This document shows, piece after piece, positions 1 to 9,025 of a stretch of 39,859 bases of DNA. Position 1 is the first letter of the stretch. Each line of letters begins with the position of its first letter. The stretch comes from a bacterium (GTDB lineage Bacteria; Patescibacteriota; Minisyncoccia; Phycocordibacterales; UBA5272). The stretch covers positions 1 through 39,859 of the forward strand of contig JAHFMZ010000004.1 of assembly GCA_023267555.1 (NCBI GenBank), read 5' to 3'. The notes under the pieces are model-generated. The model saw nothing but the letters and a program-made list of their open reading frames with translations, made no database searches and was not told the origin of the DNA. A program made the position numbers and the translations under genes.

Positions 1-1
1 T

Positions 2-1345
2 GGTAACTCCCATATCTACTTCTCTGATGTTACTTTCTCTACTGTGGCTAGTTCCTATGTAGCTACTTCTACTGTATCTAATTCTACCTTTACCCAAGCT
101 ACAAGTACGGATGCGGTGGTGGCGACGTCGACACTTACTTCAAGTACGATTGATTTAAGTACAATTCAAAATACAACAATTGCAACTTCAACAATAAGTA
201 GTGGGTCATTTGTATCTGGTGGAAGTATTTCAAATGCAACACTCACTAATGCAACTTCAACAAATTCAAATATTAATGGCGGAAGCGTAAATAATTCAAC
301 ACTTACTGGGGTAACTATCACCGGAACCAGTACCATAATTACTGGAACGACACTTAATAATACAACTGTAACAAACGCAGTTATTACTAATGGAATTATG
401 TCTTCCGGCTCGATTTTGATGCCGGACGGTACGACAACTGTTGTTATATCTACTTCTACCCCTATCACGACACTTGTGAATTATCCTCAAACAGCAACAT
501 TCACTATTTCGGCAAGTAATTTAGGCGTAAGTATTTCTGATGCAAGTACTGATCCAAACGGTACTGACCTTGTAGATAATTGGACATATGCGTGGAATTT
601 TGGTGATGGCACAGGAACTACAACTGTAAGCACTGCAACGTTAAGAAATAATCAATCACATACATACGCTTCATCTGGTACGTATACAGTCACTCTTACT
701 ATCACTGATCAATATGGCGTTGTTTCTACACACACTTCCACAGTGAGCGTAAATAATCCACCATTAGGTGGGGGAGGAATTTCTGGCGGCGGCGGTTACT
801 TTGTCTCTTCTTATATACCGACAGCTTCTGTTTCGACATCTACTACAACAATTCCAACAGTTACCGTACCGTTACCTAATTCTGTAATTACAGAAGCTCC
901 TTCTGCTTCAACTACTTCAAATTATACATTTATAAATCATTTGGCTATGGGTGACGATGGAGTGGAAGTAGTTGCGTTACAACAAATATTGAAAGAATAT
1001 GGTTATTACAACTTTAATAAAATCACTGGATATTTTGGTCCGATAACTAAAGATGCGGTTATCAAATTCCAAGTTGCTTATAGTTTGAATCCTCTAGGAG
1101 AGGTGGGTCCGGCAACTAGAGCAATGTTAAATACTTTGCGTGTAAGTTATGTCGCTCCAATTATTTCAACACCAGTAACTATTACAACATCACAAGTGAA
1201 AAAGGGTACCACTGTTAAAGTTGCTCCAGTAAAAACAGAAATTAAAAAACCAGCACCAATAATTATTAAACCTAGTACAGGATTTTTGGAAGAAGTTAAG
1301 TTTATTTATGAAAAAGTGATGACTAGGATATTTGGTGAGAAATAA
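2..1345 (+). CDS. Surface protein, 5' truncated by window edge: Ser/Thr-rich beta-repeat region, PKD domain, C-terminal peptidoglycan-binding domain
   Basis: Frame is open from base 2, so the GTG at 44 is probably internal. Repeats such as NATLTNATSTNSNINGGSVNNSTLTG; PKD signature WTYAWNFGDGTG...YTVTLTITD; PG_binding_1-like MGDDGVEVVALQQILKEYGYYN...FGPITKDAVIKFQ. Confidence 0.75.
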   Translation, partial: GNSHIYFSDVTFSTVASSYVATSTVSNSTFTQATSTDAVVATSTLTSSTIDLSTIQNTTIATSTISSGSFVSGGSISNATLTNATSTNSNINGGSVNNSTLTGVTITGTSTIITGTTLNNTTVTNAVITNGIMSSGSILMPDGTTTVVISTSTPITTLVNYPQTATFTISASNLGVSISDASTDPNGTDLVDNWTYAWNFGDGTGTTTVSTATLRNNQSHTYASSGTYTVTLTITDQYGVVSTHTSTVSVNNPPLGGGGISGGGGYFVSSYIPTASVSTSTTTIPTVTVPLPNSVITEAPSASTTSNYTFINHLAMGDDGVEVVALQQILKEYGYYNFNKITGYFGPITKDAVIKFQVAYSLNPLGEVGPATRAMLNTLRVSYVAPIISTPVTITTSQVKKGTTVKVAPVKTEIKKPAPIIIKPSTGFLEEVKFIYEKVMTRIFGEK

Positions 1346-1350
1346 TAAAT

Positions 1351-1385
1351 AACTAAAAAGCCTTGCTATGCAAGGCTTTTTAGTT
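1351..1385 (+). terminator. Rho-independent terminator
   Basis: 15-bp perfect stem aactaaaaagccttg-ctatg-caaggctttttagtt followed by T-rich tract. Confidence 0.85.
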
Positions 1386-1614
1386 ATTTTTATTTTCTTT
1401 ATACATTTTTGAATGCATAAGTCATAAGCACTATGGTCAAAGCATTAAGAATTACTAACACTAACACCGTTTGCAATTTTGTTGCAAGGGGATTCTTTAA
1501 TATATAAATCGTGTATATTACTGCAACAATTGTTGCACCAATAAAATTTCCTTTTATCATATTTTAATTTAAATTATAAGTTATCTAATAAAAGTTTATC
1601 ATATAAAAAAATAA

Positions 1615-1643
1615 ACCGCCGAAGCAGATTTCTGCTTGGCGGT
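1615..1643 (-). terminator. Intrinsic terminator for the minus-strand 80-aa ORF
   Basis: accgccgaagcaga/tctgcttggcggt stem with one bulge; minus strand continues tttattttttt. Confidence 0.65.
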
Positions 1644-1658
1644 CCATATTTGTCAAAA

Positions 1659-1889
1659 TCAACCGAGAGGGAATAGCACGACGTAGGTTTTGCCTCTCAT
1701 CGCTTGAACTTCAAGCGACCACTGTAACTTCCTGAGTCCTTGATGTACTTCAGATATGGTCTGTTCATCCACATCTGTAGGGAGGGGGATTGCAAAGCCG
1801 AGGCTTTCGCTTATGGTGATTTGTGTGGCGACATCACTGATTTTCCCCGCTAACCTCTGTATCTTACTGAGTAGCTGTTGGCTGTCCAT
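1659..1889 (-). CDS. Orphan hypothetical protein (~76 aa)
   Basis: ORF with internal ATG preceded by SD-like GGAGAG (minus strand ctgtggagagccaaATGG); own terminator. Confidence 0.55.
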   Translation of the reverse strand: MDSQQLLSKIQRLAGKISDVATQITISESLGFAIPLPTDVDEQTISEVHQGLRKLQWSLEVQAMRGKTYVVLFPLG

Positions 1890-1957
1890 TTGGCTCTCCA
1901 CAGGTTAAGAAAAGAACAAAATTACTCTATAATTTTTTAGGAGACTTGTCAATGGTG

Positions 1958-2119
1958 GTGGGGGTAGGGATCGGTCACAAATCTGCCTCGCTACGCTCGA
2001 AGCAGATTTCTGACCTGTATTCGATCCCTACACGTACGACGCGCAGGCGTCGTACTCCACGGAGCACGAAAAATCAAAATCCCCCGAATGGGGGGATTAG
2101 ATTTTTCAGTGCTCCGTGG
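1958..2119. repeat. Nested inverted repeats made of tRNA-Asn 3'-end fragments plus hairpins
   Basis: gtagggatcg...cgatccctac; gtacgacgc-gcag-gcgtcgtac; ccacggagcacgaaaaatc...gatttttcagtgctccgtgg around aatcccccgaatgggggg. Confidence 0.75.
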
Positions 2120-2183
2120 GTAGGGATCGAACCTACGACCAATTCGTTAACAGCGAACTGCTCTACCGCTGAGCTACCACGGA
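2112..2183 (-). tRNA. tRNA-Asn (anticodon GTT)
   Basis: Minus strand TCCGTGGTAGCTCAGCGGTAGAGCAGTTCGCTGTTAACGAATTGGTCGTAGGTTCGATCCCTACCCACGGAG: 7-bp acceptor stem, D-loop, CTGTTAA anticodon loop, GGTTCGATCC T-arm; CCA not encoded. Confidence 0.93.
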
Positions 2184-2271
2184 ATATGGTTTTATTACAC
2201 TAGTTCTCTTGCTTCAAAATAATGGGGTATTCTTCGCAGTTCGCTTACGCTCACTGTCTATATTTATTTTG

Positions 2272-2294
2272 CCGCTGAGCTACCACGGAATATG
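2272..2294 (-). repeat. Partial duplicate of the tRNA-Asn 5' end
   Basis: ccgctgagctaccacggaatatg is identical to 2167-2189. Confidence 0.85.
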
Positions 2295-2405
2295 ATTTTT
2301 TTTGCTCACACATTTCTATAGAAATGTAACCATAATCATACAAGAAAATCATCAAATTCGCAAGAACTCGTTTTTGTCCTTATAAAATATATATAACTTA
2401 AAAAC

Positions 2406-3011
2406 TTATGCACCAGCGACAGATTCGTACGCGTGAGCAAACTTTTTATACAAGAAGGCTGTGGCCAATACCGATACAGGAATAGTTATAGCAAGTCCGA
2501 TAATGAATACCAATAAACCGACTATATTTAATAATATGATAGCTAATATAAAACCAAATAATTTCCAAAAGTGACCTTTAGTCATTTTCATACTTTTCTT
2601 GAGAGCAGCAACTGGTCTTAGATTTTCATCATCAACAATTAAAAATTTATAAAATTGAAGACGAACAGCGAGATATATACCAGGAAGGATAAATAATATT
2701 AATCCACCCAAGACAATAATTACACATAAAATTGAAGCGATTAAATAATGCCAAAATATTTTGTAATTTTTGAAAATTGAAACAGTATCTAAATAATTTG
2801 GTGTTTTACCACTAGCGATTACTAATGAAATATTAATTATGGAAATACCAATTAATATATTTATAAGACCTCCGATTATTCCTGTGTGACGTGTTACCGT
2901 CATTATCGTGACTGATACAAAAAACATTAATGCCAAAAACCAAGCATTCTTTTTTGTTGCGTGCCACGCAGAAATAAGGATTTCTTTGATTGTAAAATTG
3001 TGTTTTATCAT
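2406..3011 (-). CDS. Multi-pass membrane protein, hypothetical
   Basis: 201-aa ORF with several hydrophobic segments. Confidence 0.7.
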   Translation of the reverse strand: MIKHNFTIKEILISAWHATKKNAWFLALMFFVSVTIMTVTRHTGIIGGLINILIGISIINISLVIASGKTPNYLDTVSIFKNYKIFWHYLIASILCVIIVLGGLILFILPGIYLAVRLQFYKFLIVDDENLRPVAALKKSMKMTKGHFWKLFGFILAIILLNIVGLLVFIIGLAITIPVSVLATAFLYKKFAHAYESVAGA

Positions 3012-3132
3012 ATACTAATAGTATATACCAAAATTATAAATAGAGCTTATTTAAAGCATTTTTTATGTATATACATAAGTTATGGTGATGGTATACTAAA
3101 AATATAGAACTAATTATATATAATAAAAATAT

Positions 3133-3495
3133 ATGCATATCATTATAACTGGTGTTCATATGGAAATAACAGAATCGATAAGGGGTTATGCTCTTGATAA
3201 AATGAAAATGGTTGGAAAGTATGTGTCACACGGAGATACAAGCGCAAAGCTTTCACTAGAACTTGCAAAGACAACTAATCATCATCAGCACGGAGACGTA
3301 TTTCAGGCAGAAGCACAATTACATATTAAAGGAAAAGAAATAACATTACGAACAACACAAGATGATCTTTATAAGTCTATAGATATATTAAAAGATATGT
3401 TGGTGCGTGAAGTTACGCAACATAAAGATAAAGAGCATTCAGTTATGCGAAGAAGTGCTCACAAAGTAAAAAATTTATTTAAAAGATTAATGTAA
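3133..3495 (+). CDS. raiA: Ribosome hibernation / ribosome-associated inhibitor (HPF/RaiA family)
   Basis: MHIIITGVHMEITESIRGYALDKM...DLYKSIDILKDMLVREVTQHKDK. Confidence 0.85.
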   Translation: MHIIITGVHMEITESIRGYALDKMKMVGKYVSHGDTSAKLSLELAKTTNHHQHGDVFQAEAQLHIKGKEITLRTTQDDLYKSIDILKDMLVREVTQHKDKEHSVMRRSAHKVKNLFKRLM

Positions 3496-3499
3496 ATTT

Positions 3500-4222
3500 A
3501 TGGATAGTAATATAAAAGTAACGTATTCGGTTATAGCAGTTTTGATAGTAATTTTGGGAGGTATTGCATATTTCCTTCAAGGAAATATTAGACTTCCCCA
3601 AGTGCAAGTAATTAATGAAGCAACCAGCACTCAAGTTACAACAGAAATTAAAAAAATAACAACACCAATAAAATATACAAAAGGTACAGAATCTAATTTA
3701 AAGACATCAACTACAACCACTATGCAGCTACCAGAAAAAATCACAAGTGCGACTATTGTAACGAATAAGGGAGTTATTGAGGTTACTTTCTCTTCAACTA
3801 CTCCAGCAACAGTCACCAACTTTGCGACATTAGCAATAAATCATTTTTATGATGGCACACGTTTTCACAGAGTTATTCGTGACTTTATGATACAAGGAGG
3901 TGATCCACTATCAAAAGACATTGCTAATAAAGACAGATGGGGGACAGGAGGCCCAGGTTATGTATTTAAAGATGAAATTTCATCAGACGATAAATTTGTA
4001 CAGGGGACTCTCGCTATGGCAAATTCTGGACCAAATTCAAATGGTAGTCAATTTTTCATCGTGACGGCTATCACTGGTACACCTTGGCTTGTTGGTAAAC
4101 ACACAGTATTTGGTCACGTAACCAAAGGACTTGATGTTGTGCTTCGTATTGGAGATTTGCAAACGGATGGAGCGGATAGACCACTGCAAGATGCTATTGT
4201 CGAAAAAATCACTATAAATTAA
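3500..4222 (+). CDS. Cyclophilin-type peptidyl-prolyl isomerase with N-terminal membrane anchor
   Basis: FHRVIRDFMIQGGDP...FKDE...GTLAMANSGPNSNGSQFFI...HTVFGHV. Confidence 0.92.
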   Translation: MDSNIKVTYSVIAVLIVILGGIAYFLQGNIRLPQVQVINEATSTQVTTEIKKITTPIKYTKGTESNLKTSTTTTMQLPEKITSATIVTNKGVIEVTFSSTTPATVTNFATLAINHFYDGTRFHRVIRDFMIQGGDPLSKDIANKDRWGTGGPGYVFKDEISSDDKFVQGTLAMANSGPNSNGSQFFIVTAITGTPWLVGKHTVFGHVTKGLDVVLRIGDLQTDGADRPLQDAIVEKITIN

Positions 4223-4224
4223 TA

Positions 4225-4325
4225 AATCGCGAATCTACTTTGTCGGGCGCATATTTTTGTCAGTCAATGTACTAGCTGTACATTTTCTTCCAAAAATATG
4301 CGCCCTTCGCGTATCTTCATTGATT
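4225..4325. repeat. Nested palindromic element, copy a
   Basis: gggcgcatatttttg (4245-4259)/caaaaatatgcgccc (4291-4305), 15-bp perfect; inner aatgtac-tagct-gtacatt. Confidence 0.85.
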
Positions 4326-4328
4326 TCT

Positions 4329-5210
4329 TTATTTTAAGTATCCTCTCGAAAACGATTCAAAAGACATTTCTTTTTTTCCTTCAGGAATAACTAAGGTGAT
4401 TATATTTTTTGCAGTGTCGTTCTTTTCTATCATTGTAACAAGGTCAATCCCGGTCACTTTTACGCGTATCTGTTTTTCATTATGTGTTATAAAAAAATAA
4501 ATCCCTGGCCAAGGAGTAAGGGCACGAAATTTTCTGCGCACATCATCTGCATTATCATTTAATTTAATTTCGCCCAATGTTTTTTCTATTTTTTTGCAAA
4601 TAGTAGCCTTGCTATGCTCTTGTTCTTTTGGAATAAGGGAGCCATCAATATATGAAGGTAAAATTTGTGAAAGTAAATCGCCCCCGAGTTGCCCGCAAGA
4701 GACTTCAAGTGTTCCAGCTGTCGCTTCTTTATCAATTGTAAATGCAGTTTGCACGAGTATCGGTCCGTGGTCCATTTCGCTGTCTAGTTTTATAATACTC
4801 ACGCCAGTTTCTGTGCAACCATCTAAAAGTGCAGATTCTATCGGAGATGGTCCACGATATTTTGGGAGAAGTGATGGATGAACATTTAATATGCCGTGTC
4901 TAGGAATATTTAAAATCTCTTCTGGAATTATTTTTCCATAACTTGCCACAATGAATACATCAAATTTTTGAGAATGAAGAGGGGAGTCGGAACCGATTTC
5001 GCGAAGCGAAATTGGCTGAAACACAGGAATATTTTTCATTTCTGCCCAAGTTTTTATATGTGGTGCAGTCATTTGTAAATGACGTCCCTGAGGACTATCT
5101 GGTTTAGTAACAATTAATGTTGGTGTGTATCCATTTCTTACAAGTGAAGCCAACACACTTTCTGCAAGCGCACCTGTTCCAAAAAAAGCAAAAGAAATAT
5201 TTTTGTTCAT
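4329..5210 (-). CDS. fmt: Methionyl-tRNA formyltransferase
   Basis: FFGTGALAESVL...VASYGKIIPEEIL..HGILNVHPSLLPKYRGPSPIESALLDG. Confidence 0.93.
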   Translation of the reverse strand: MNKNISFAFFGTGALAESVLASLVRNGYTPTLIVTKPDSPQGRHLQMTAPHIKTWAEMKNIPVFQPISLREIGSDSPLHSQKFDVFIVASYGKIIPEEILNIPRHGILNVHPSLLPKYRGPSPIESALLDGCTETGVSIIKLDSEMDHGPILVQTAFTIDKEATAGTLEVSCGQLGGDLLSQILPSYIDGSLIPKEQEHSKATICKKIEKTLGEIKLNDNADDVRRKFRALTPWPGIYFFITHNEKQIRVKVTGIDLVTMIEKNDTAKNIITLVIPEGKKEMSFESFSRGYLK

Positions 5211-5212
5211 TT

Positions 5213-5755
5213 TTATTTTTTATCTTTCTGTGCGGAGGCTCTCACTTCTTCTTCCGTAAATTCTTCAAAATTAAATCCGTGGTCTATAAATAAGATACCG
5301 TCTAAGTGATCTGTCTCGTGTTGAAAAATATGAGCGACTAATCCAGATGCTCCGTAACTAAACTTATTTCCATTTATATCGTGGGCTTCAACTGTTGCGC
5401 TGATTGAGCGCGTGGTCGTACCATATGTCCATCTAACAGAAAGGCAACCTTCTTGCATTTCGGCTTTCTTTTTGGAAGCTTTTGTAATTTTTGGATTAAT
5501 AAAAACAATAGGTTTCCATTTCGCATCCTCGGGATAAGCACTTGGTGCAACGACAAATATACGGAGCGATAAACCAATTTGTGGAGCAGCGAGAGCAACA
5601 CCGTCTTGTTCACGTGCGAGAGCAGTTTGCATTGTCTCTACAACTTCTTTTAAATATGGAGTACCAAACTCTTCTTTTTTGACAGCTCGTGCTGTCGCTC
5701 GAAGTGGATTCTTCTCATTGTCATCTATTTGAATGATAGTATCTTTGACTTTCAT
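5213..5755 (-). CDS. def: Peptide deformylase
   Basis: GVALAAPQIG, EGCLSV, QHETDHLDG motifs. Confidence 0.93.
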   Translation of the reverse strand: MKVKDTIIQIDDNEKNPLRATARAVKKEEFGTPYLKEVVETMQTALAREQDGVALAAPQIGLSLRIFVVAPSAYPEDAKWKPIVFINPKITKASKKKAEMQEGCLSVRWTYGTTTRSISATVEAHDINGNKFSYGASGLVAHIFQHETDHLDGILFIDHGFNFEEFTEEEVRASAQKDKK

Positions 5756-5821
5756 TAGGCTACTTTATCATATTTTTGTAAAGAGAAGAAATATTATAGT
5801 TTTCTAGAAATAAGTAAATGA

Positions 5822-5913
5822 CCTTAGATGCTAGGCGTGGGGAAGCGAGCGAAGAAGACGTACGAGATAGTACGTTGATGAGCGAGCGGGGACCCACAAC
5901 AACGCAGATGGGG
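5822..5913. repeat. Nested palindromic element, copy b (opposite orientation)
   Basis: Minus strand ATCTGCGTTGTTG...AACGTACTATCTCGTACGTCTT...CGCCTAGCATCTAA matches the consensus of the other copies. Confidence 0.75.
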
Positions 5914-5931
5914 TTATTTAATTATTTATAG

Positions 5932-7806
5932 TTAGATGAAAAAATGGAGAGGGTTGACGAGGGGATTGCCATCATAGACAATTCGTTTTATTCTGTCACG
6001 CACCGGAAGATTATTTGCCCATTCAGTTTCTTTTACGTGAATGAATAAAAGAGTTACGCCACGACCTTGTTCGAACCATTCTACAACATAAGGTTCAAGC
6101 TCTTGTTCCATACGAGTTCGTAAATCATCTTGTAAATTATTAAACGATGCTTTAATAACTGTATAACGTGGAGGAAGCAAGAATTGCTCACGTTCTTTCA
6201 AAAGCACATCATATACTTCCCTAAAACTTGGAGAGGTGAGTTGTTTTATTACAGGCATATTTTTTAATCTAGTCTGAAGTATGAGTTTGCCGTCATCTGG
6301 ATTATCTCCAATCTTTTTTATTTTTATTTTTTCTGCCATTTCTGTCACAAGATTTAAAATCTTTTCATCAGTCCTATATTCTGGGAGTGAAAATAAAGAA
6401 TCAAGAGAAAGAATAATAATTCCGTCGCAAGTTCTTACTATATTATGTGCCATCTCTGTACCAATAAGTACGCCATACGGAGAGTCTATCCATTCCTTGT
6501 GTGCTTTTTTTACTTTGGCACGAGTAGATGTTCGTTCACCATCAATCACAAAGAGAGGTATTCCTAATCTTTTTAATTCTTCTTCTATACCCGTGGTGGC
6601 TATGCCTAATGTCGCCATTCGCCATCCACCACAGTGACGACACGATAGCGTCGTATCTTCATCTAATTGAACTATATTTTCACAACCGTGACAAACATAA
6701 GTACGCATCCCAGCAATTTTGTGCAGCACGTATGGGCGATTACATTTCGGACAGGTAAATAATGTTCCACAATCAGAACAGATTGTTGTAGGGTACATTC
6801 CTTTTCGATGAGCATATAAAAAATAATGTCCTTTTTTTGAAATAGAAGATGCGTGTAAAAGTGAAAGGGTTGTGCGCGAAAGATATGGGCTGGCACTTTT
6901 GTTTTCATCTGTCATTGGTATTACAAAAATAGGTGCATCATTCCGAAATTGTAATGGCATCACTTCGTGAGCGTCGCGTTGTTTGTGAAGTAAATGTGCT
7001 CGAAGTGAAAGCATATGTGAACCCAAGAGACAGGGTATATTACTTCCCTTTGCAAGATTTTCAATAACCACTCGCATATCATAGCCATTATCACCGTGAG
7101 TAAAATAATAATGACTGTGTTCGCGCTCTATTACTACAAGTCCCAGATCTTTTCTAATCCAAGGAAGTATAGATGGTGTGGAAAGTATTAATATTGGATG
7201 AGAAGTTTTTATTATTGATTGTTCCGCTTCTTTGTATTGTTTTTCGGTAAGACCACTATGAAGGGTGATTACATATTCTTCGATACCGTGAGCGAGTTCA
7301 TCACGGGCATATTCCAAATCTGTAATAGTTGGGAAAAACATAACCAAAGAATATTTTTTTGAGAATGATTCGCGGACAGTTGTTTTGTAACGGGTGATAC
7401 GTTCTCCATAACTTTGTTCGAGTAAAAGTAATTCAAAACCTTTTCCATTATCAGGAACTGTTACAGGTATTAATGTTTCAAATGATTTTTCCGAAAGTAA
7501 ATCATAGACTATTGTTCCTAGGGGTTGTATTAAATATGATGAACAATATGAAAGTGCTTTCCAAAGTTTTGGATGTAAGAATTGTTTTGTAATAACTTTT
7601 GAAACTTTTTTTAAACCAAATGATGCGTGACGAAGCGATTGGCGTTCTTCTTCTGCATTTTGTGCATCCAAAACCAAACCTTTACAAACTCGACGTTTGA
7701 TATTTATTTCTACCAAATCACCAGCATCAATATTGTCTTTAGAAAAATATGAAAGTTCCTCATAAGGGATTCCATTCGTGAGGGGAGCGACAGTGAGGAC
7801 GCGCAT
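5932..7806 (-). CDS. priA: Primosomal protein N' (PriA)-like, degenerate helicase motifs
   Basis: Zn-binding CSDCGTLFTCPKC...CHGC...CRHCGG, GIATTGIEEEL, VLIGTEMAHN; likely start is the internal ATG at 7806 (MRVLTVAPLTNGI). Confidence 0.8.
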   Translation of the reverse strand: MRVLTVAPLTNGIPYEELSYFSKDNIDAGDLVEINIKRRVCKGLVLDAQNAEEERQSLRHASFGLKKVSKVITKQFLHPKLWKALSYCSSYLIQPLGTIVYDLLSEKSFETLIPVTVPDNGKGFELLLLEQSYGERITRYKTTVRESFSKKYSLVMFFPTITDLEYARDELAHGIEEYVITLHSGLTEKQYKEAEQSIIKTSHPILILSTPSILPWIRKDLGLVVIEREHSHYYFTHGDNGYDMRVVIENLAKGSNIPCLLGSHMLSLRAHLLHKQRDAHEVMPLQFRNDAPIFVIPMTDENKSASPYLSRTTLSLLHASSISKKGHYFLYAHRKGMYPTTICSDCGTLFTCPKCNRPYVLHKIAGMRTYVCHGCENIVQLDEDTTLSCRHCGGWRMATLGIATTGIEEELKRLGIPLFVIDGERTSTRAKVKKAHKEWIDSPYGVLIGTEMAHNIVRTCDGIIILSLDSLFSLPEYRTDEKILNLVTEMAEKIKIKKIGDNPDDGKLILQTRLKNMPVIKQLTSPSFREVYDVLLKEREQFLLPPRYTVIKASFNNLQDDLRTRMEQELEPYVVEWFEQGRGVTLLFIHVKETEWANNLPVRDRIKRIVYDGNPLVNPLHFFI

Positions 7807-7819
7807 ATGGGGATAGTAT

Positions 7820-7951
7820 ATAGGGACTAGGGACTGGGGACTAGTGGCGGGACGAAAAAGCGAAGCTTTTTCGTCCCGCACTCTATTTTACCTTTATTTT
7901 ACAGTATTTTACGTATTTTCTATAACCTAGTCCCTAGTCCCTAAAACCTAT
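7820..7951. repeat. Inverted pair of 7-nt-period arrays in the priA/mreB divergent region
   Basis: tagggac tagggac tggggac tagtggc on the left; taaccta gtcccta gtcccta aaaccta on the right. Confidence 0.85.
7847..7879. repeat. 15-bp perfect inverted repeat between divergent priA and mreB
   Basis: gcgggacgaaaaagc-gaa-gctttttcgtcccgc. Confidence 0.9.
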
Positions 7952-7975
7952 ATTTTGTGTTAGAATGAGTCAACT

Positions 7976-8989
7976 ATGGGATTTTTCGTAAAGAAACTGG
8001 GTATTGATTTGGGGACCGCAAACACACTTGTTTACCTGCCAGGTAAAGGAGTTGTTCTTGTAGAGCCTTCTGTGGTTGCGGTTTCAGAAGTTGATAATAA
8101 AATTATGGCAGTTGGAAATGAAGCCAAAGAAATGATTGGTAAAACACCAGATTCTATTATTGCGTATCGTCCGATGCGTGATGGTGTGATTGCTGATTAT
8201 CGTGTGACAGAAGCAATGCTTCGTTATTACATCAATAAAGCTCTCAAGGGTTTTAATCTTTTTAAACCAGATGTGATGATTTCAGTTCCTGCAGGAGTGA
8301 CATCGACTGAACGACGAGCTGTGATAGAAGCTGCGCTGAAAGCTGGTGCAAGAAATGCTTATGTAGTGAAAGAACCGATTCTTGCGGCTATCGGAGCCGG
8401 TATTCCTATTCACGAAGCGCAAGGAAGAATGATTGTTGATATTGGTGGTGGCACCACAGATGTGGCGGTGATTTCTCTTGGTGGTATTGTTTGTAGTACA
8501 TCAGTTAAATGTGCGGGGAATAAAATAGACCAAGCTATTATTGATTACATCAAGAAAACATATAATCTTGCAATTGGTGATCAAACTGCCGAAGAAATAA
8601 AAATAAAAATTGGCTCGGCTTTGCCGGTAGAAGAAGAAATTGCAATGAAAGTAAAAGGGCGTGATTTTATTGCAGGACTTCCACGTACAGTTGAAATAAG
8701 AACAAATGAAATTGTAAAAGCAATTGATAAAGAGATGCGTTTGATGATAAAGGCAATCAAAGATGTACTTCAAGAAACTCCACCAGAATTAGCGTCGGAT
8801 ATTATTGATAATGGAATTATTATGAGTGGCGGTTCATCGTTGCTTCGTCATTTCCCAGATTTGGTAGAACGACGTACAGGAGTGAAAGCGGTTCTCGCTG
8901 AAGATGCTTTTTATTGTGTGGTTAAAGGCACCGGAATTGCACTGGAACACTTGGACACTTATAAGAGAAGTATCTTCGCTAAGAAGTAA
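7976..8989 (+). CDS. mreB: Rod shape-determining protein MreB (paralog 1)
   Basis: GIDLGTANTLVYLPGKGVVLVEPSVVA...MIVDIGGGTTDVAVISLGG. Confidence 0.93.
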   Translation: MGFFVKKLGIDLGTANTLVYLPGKGVVLVEPSVVAVSEVDNKIMAVGNEAKEMIGKTPDSIIAYRPMRDGVIADYRVTEAMLRYYINKALKGFNLFKPDVMISVPAGVTSTERRAVIEAALKAGARNAYVVKEPILAAIGAGIPIHEAQGRMIVDIGGGTTDVAVISLGGIVCSTSVKCAGNKIDQAIIDYIKKTYNLAIGDQTAEEIKIKIGSALPVEEEIAMKVKGRDFIAGLPRTVEIRTNEIVKAIDKEMRLMIKAIKDVLQETPPELASDIIDNGIIMSGGSSLLRHFPDLVERRTGVKAVLAEDAFYCVVKGTGIALEHLDTYKRSIFAKK

Positions 8990-9018
8990 AAATCTGCAAG
9001 GCAAGGCCTTGCAGATTT
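8990..9018 (+). terminator. Rho-independent terminator of mreB paralog 1
   Basis: aatctgcaaggc-aag-gccttgcagatt then tgtttt. Confidence 0.8.
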
Positions 9019-9025
9019 GTTTTGG

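Noticed and set aside
166-490. ORFs antisense to the repeat-rich surface protein
   Set aside because: Products of the low-complexity repeat on the opposite strand.
1946-2203. 85-aa ORF ending WVGIEPTTNSLTANCSTAELPRN
   Set aside because: This is the translation of the antisense of tRNA-Asn plus palindromes, not a protein.
4225-4325. Considering the palindromes as CRISPR repeats or simple terminators
   Set aside because: Copies are dispersed single units, not arrays with spacers; the multi-tier structure and conserved core go beyond a simple terminator.
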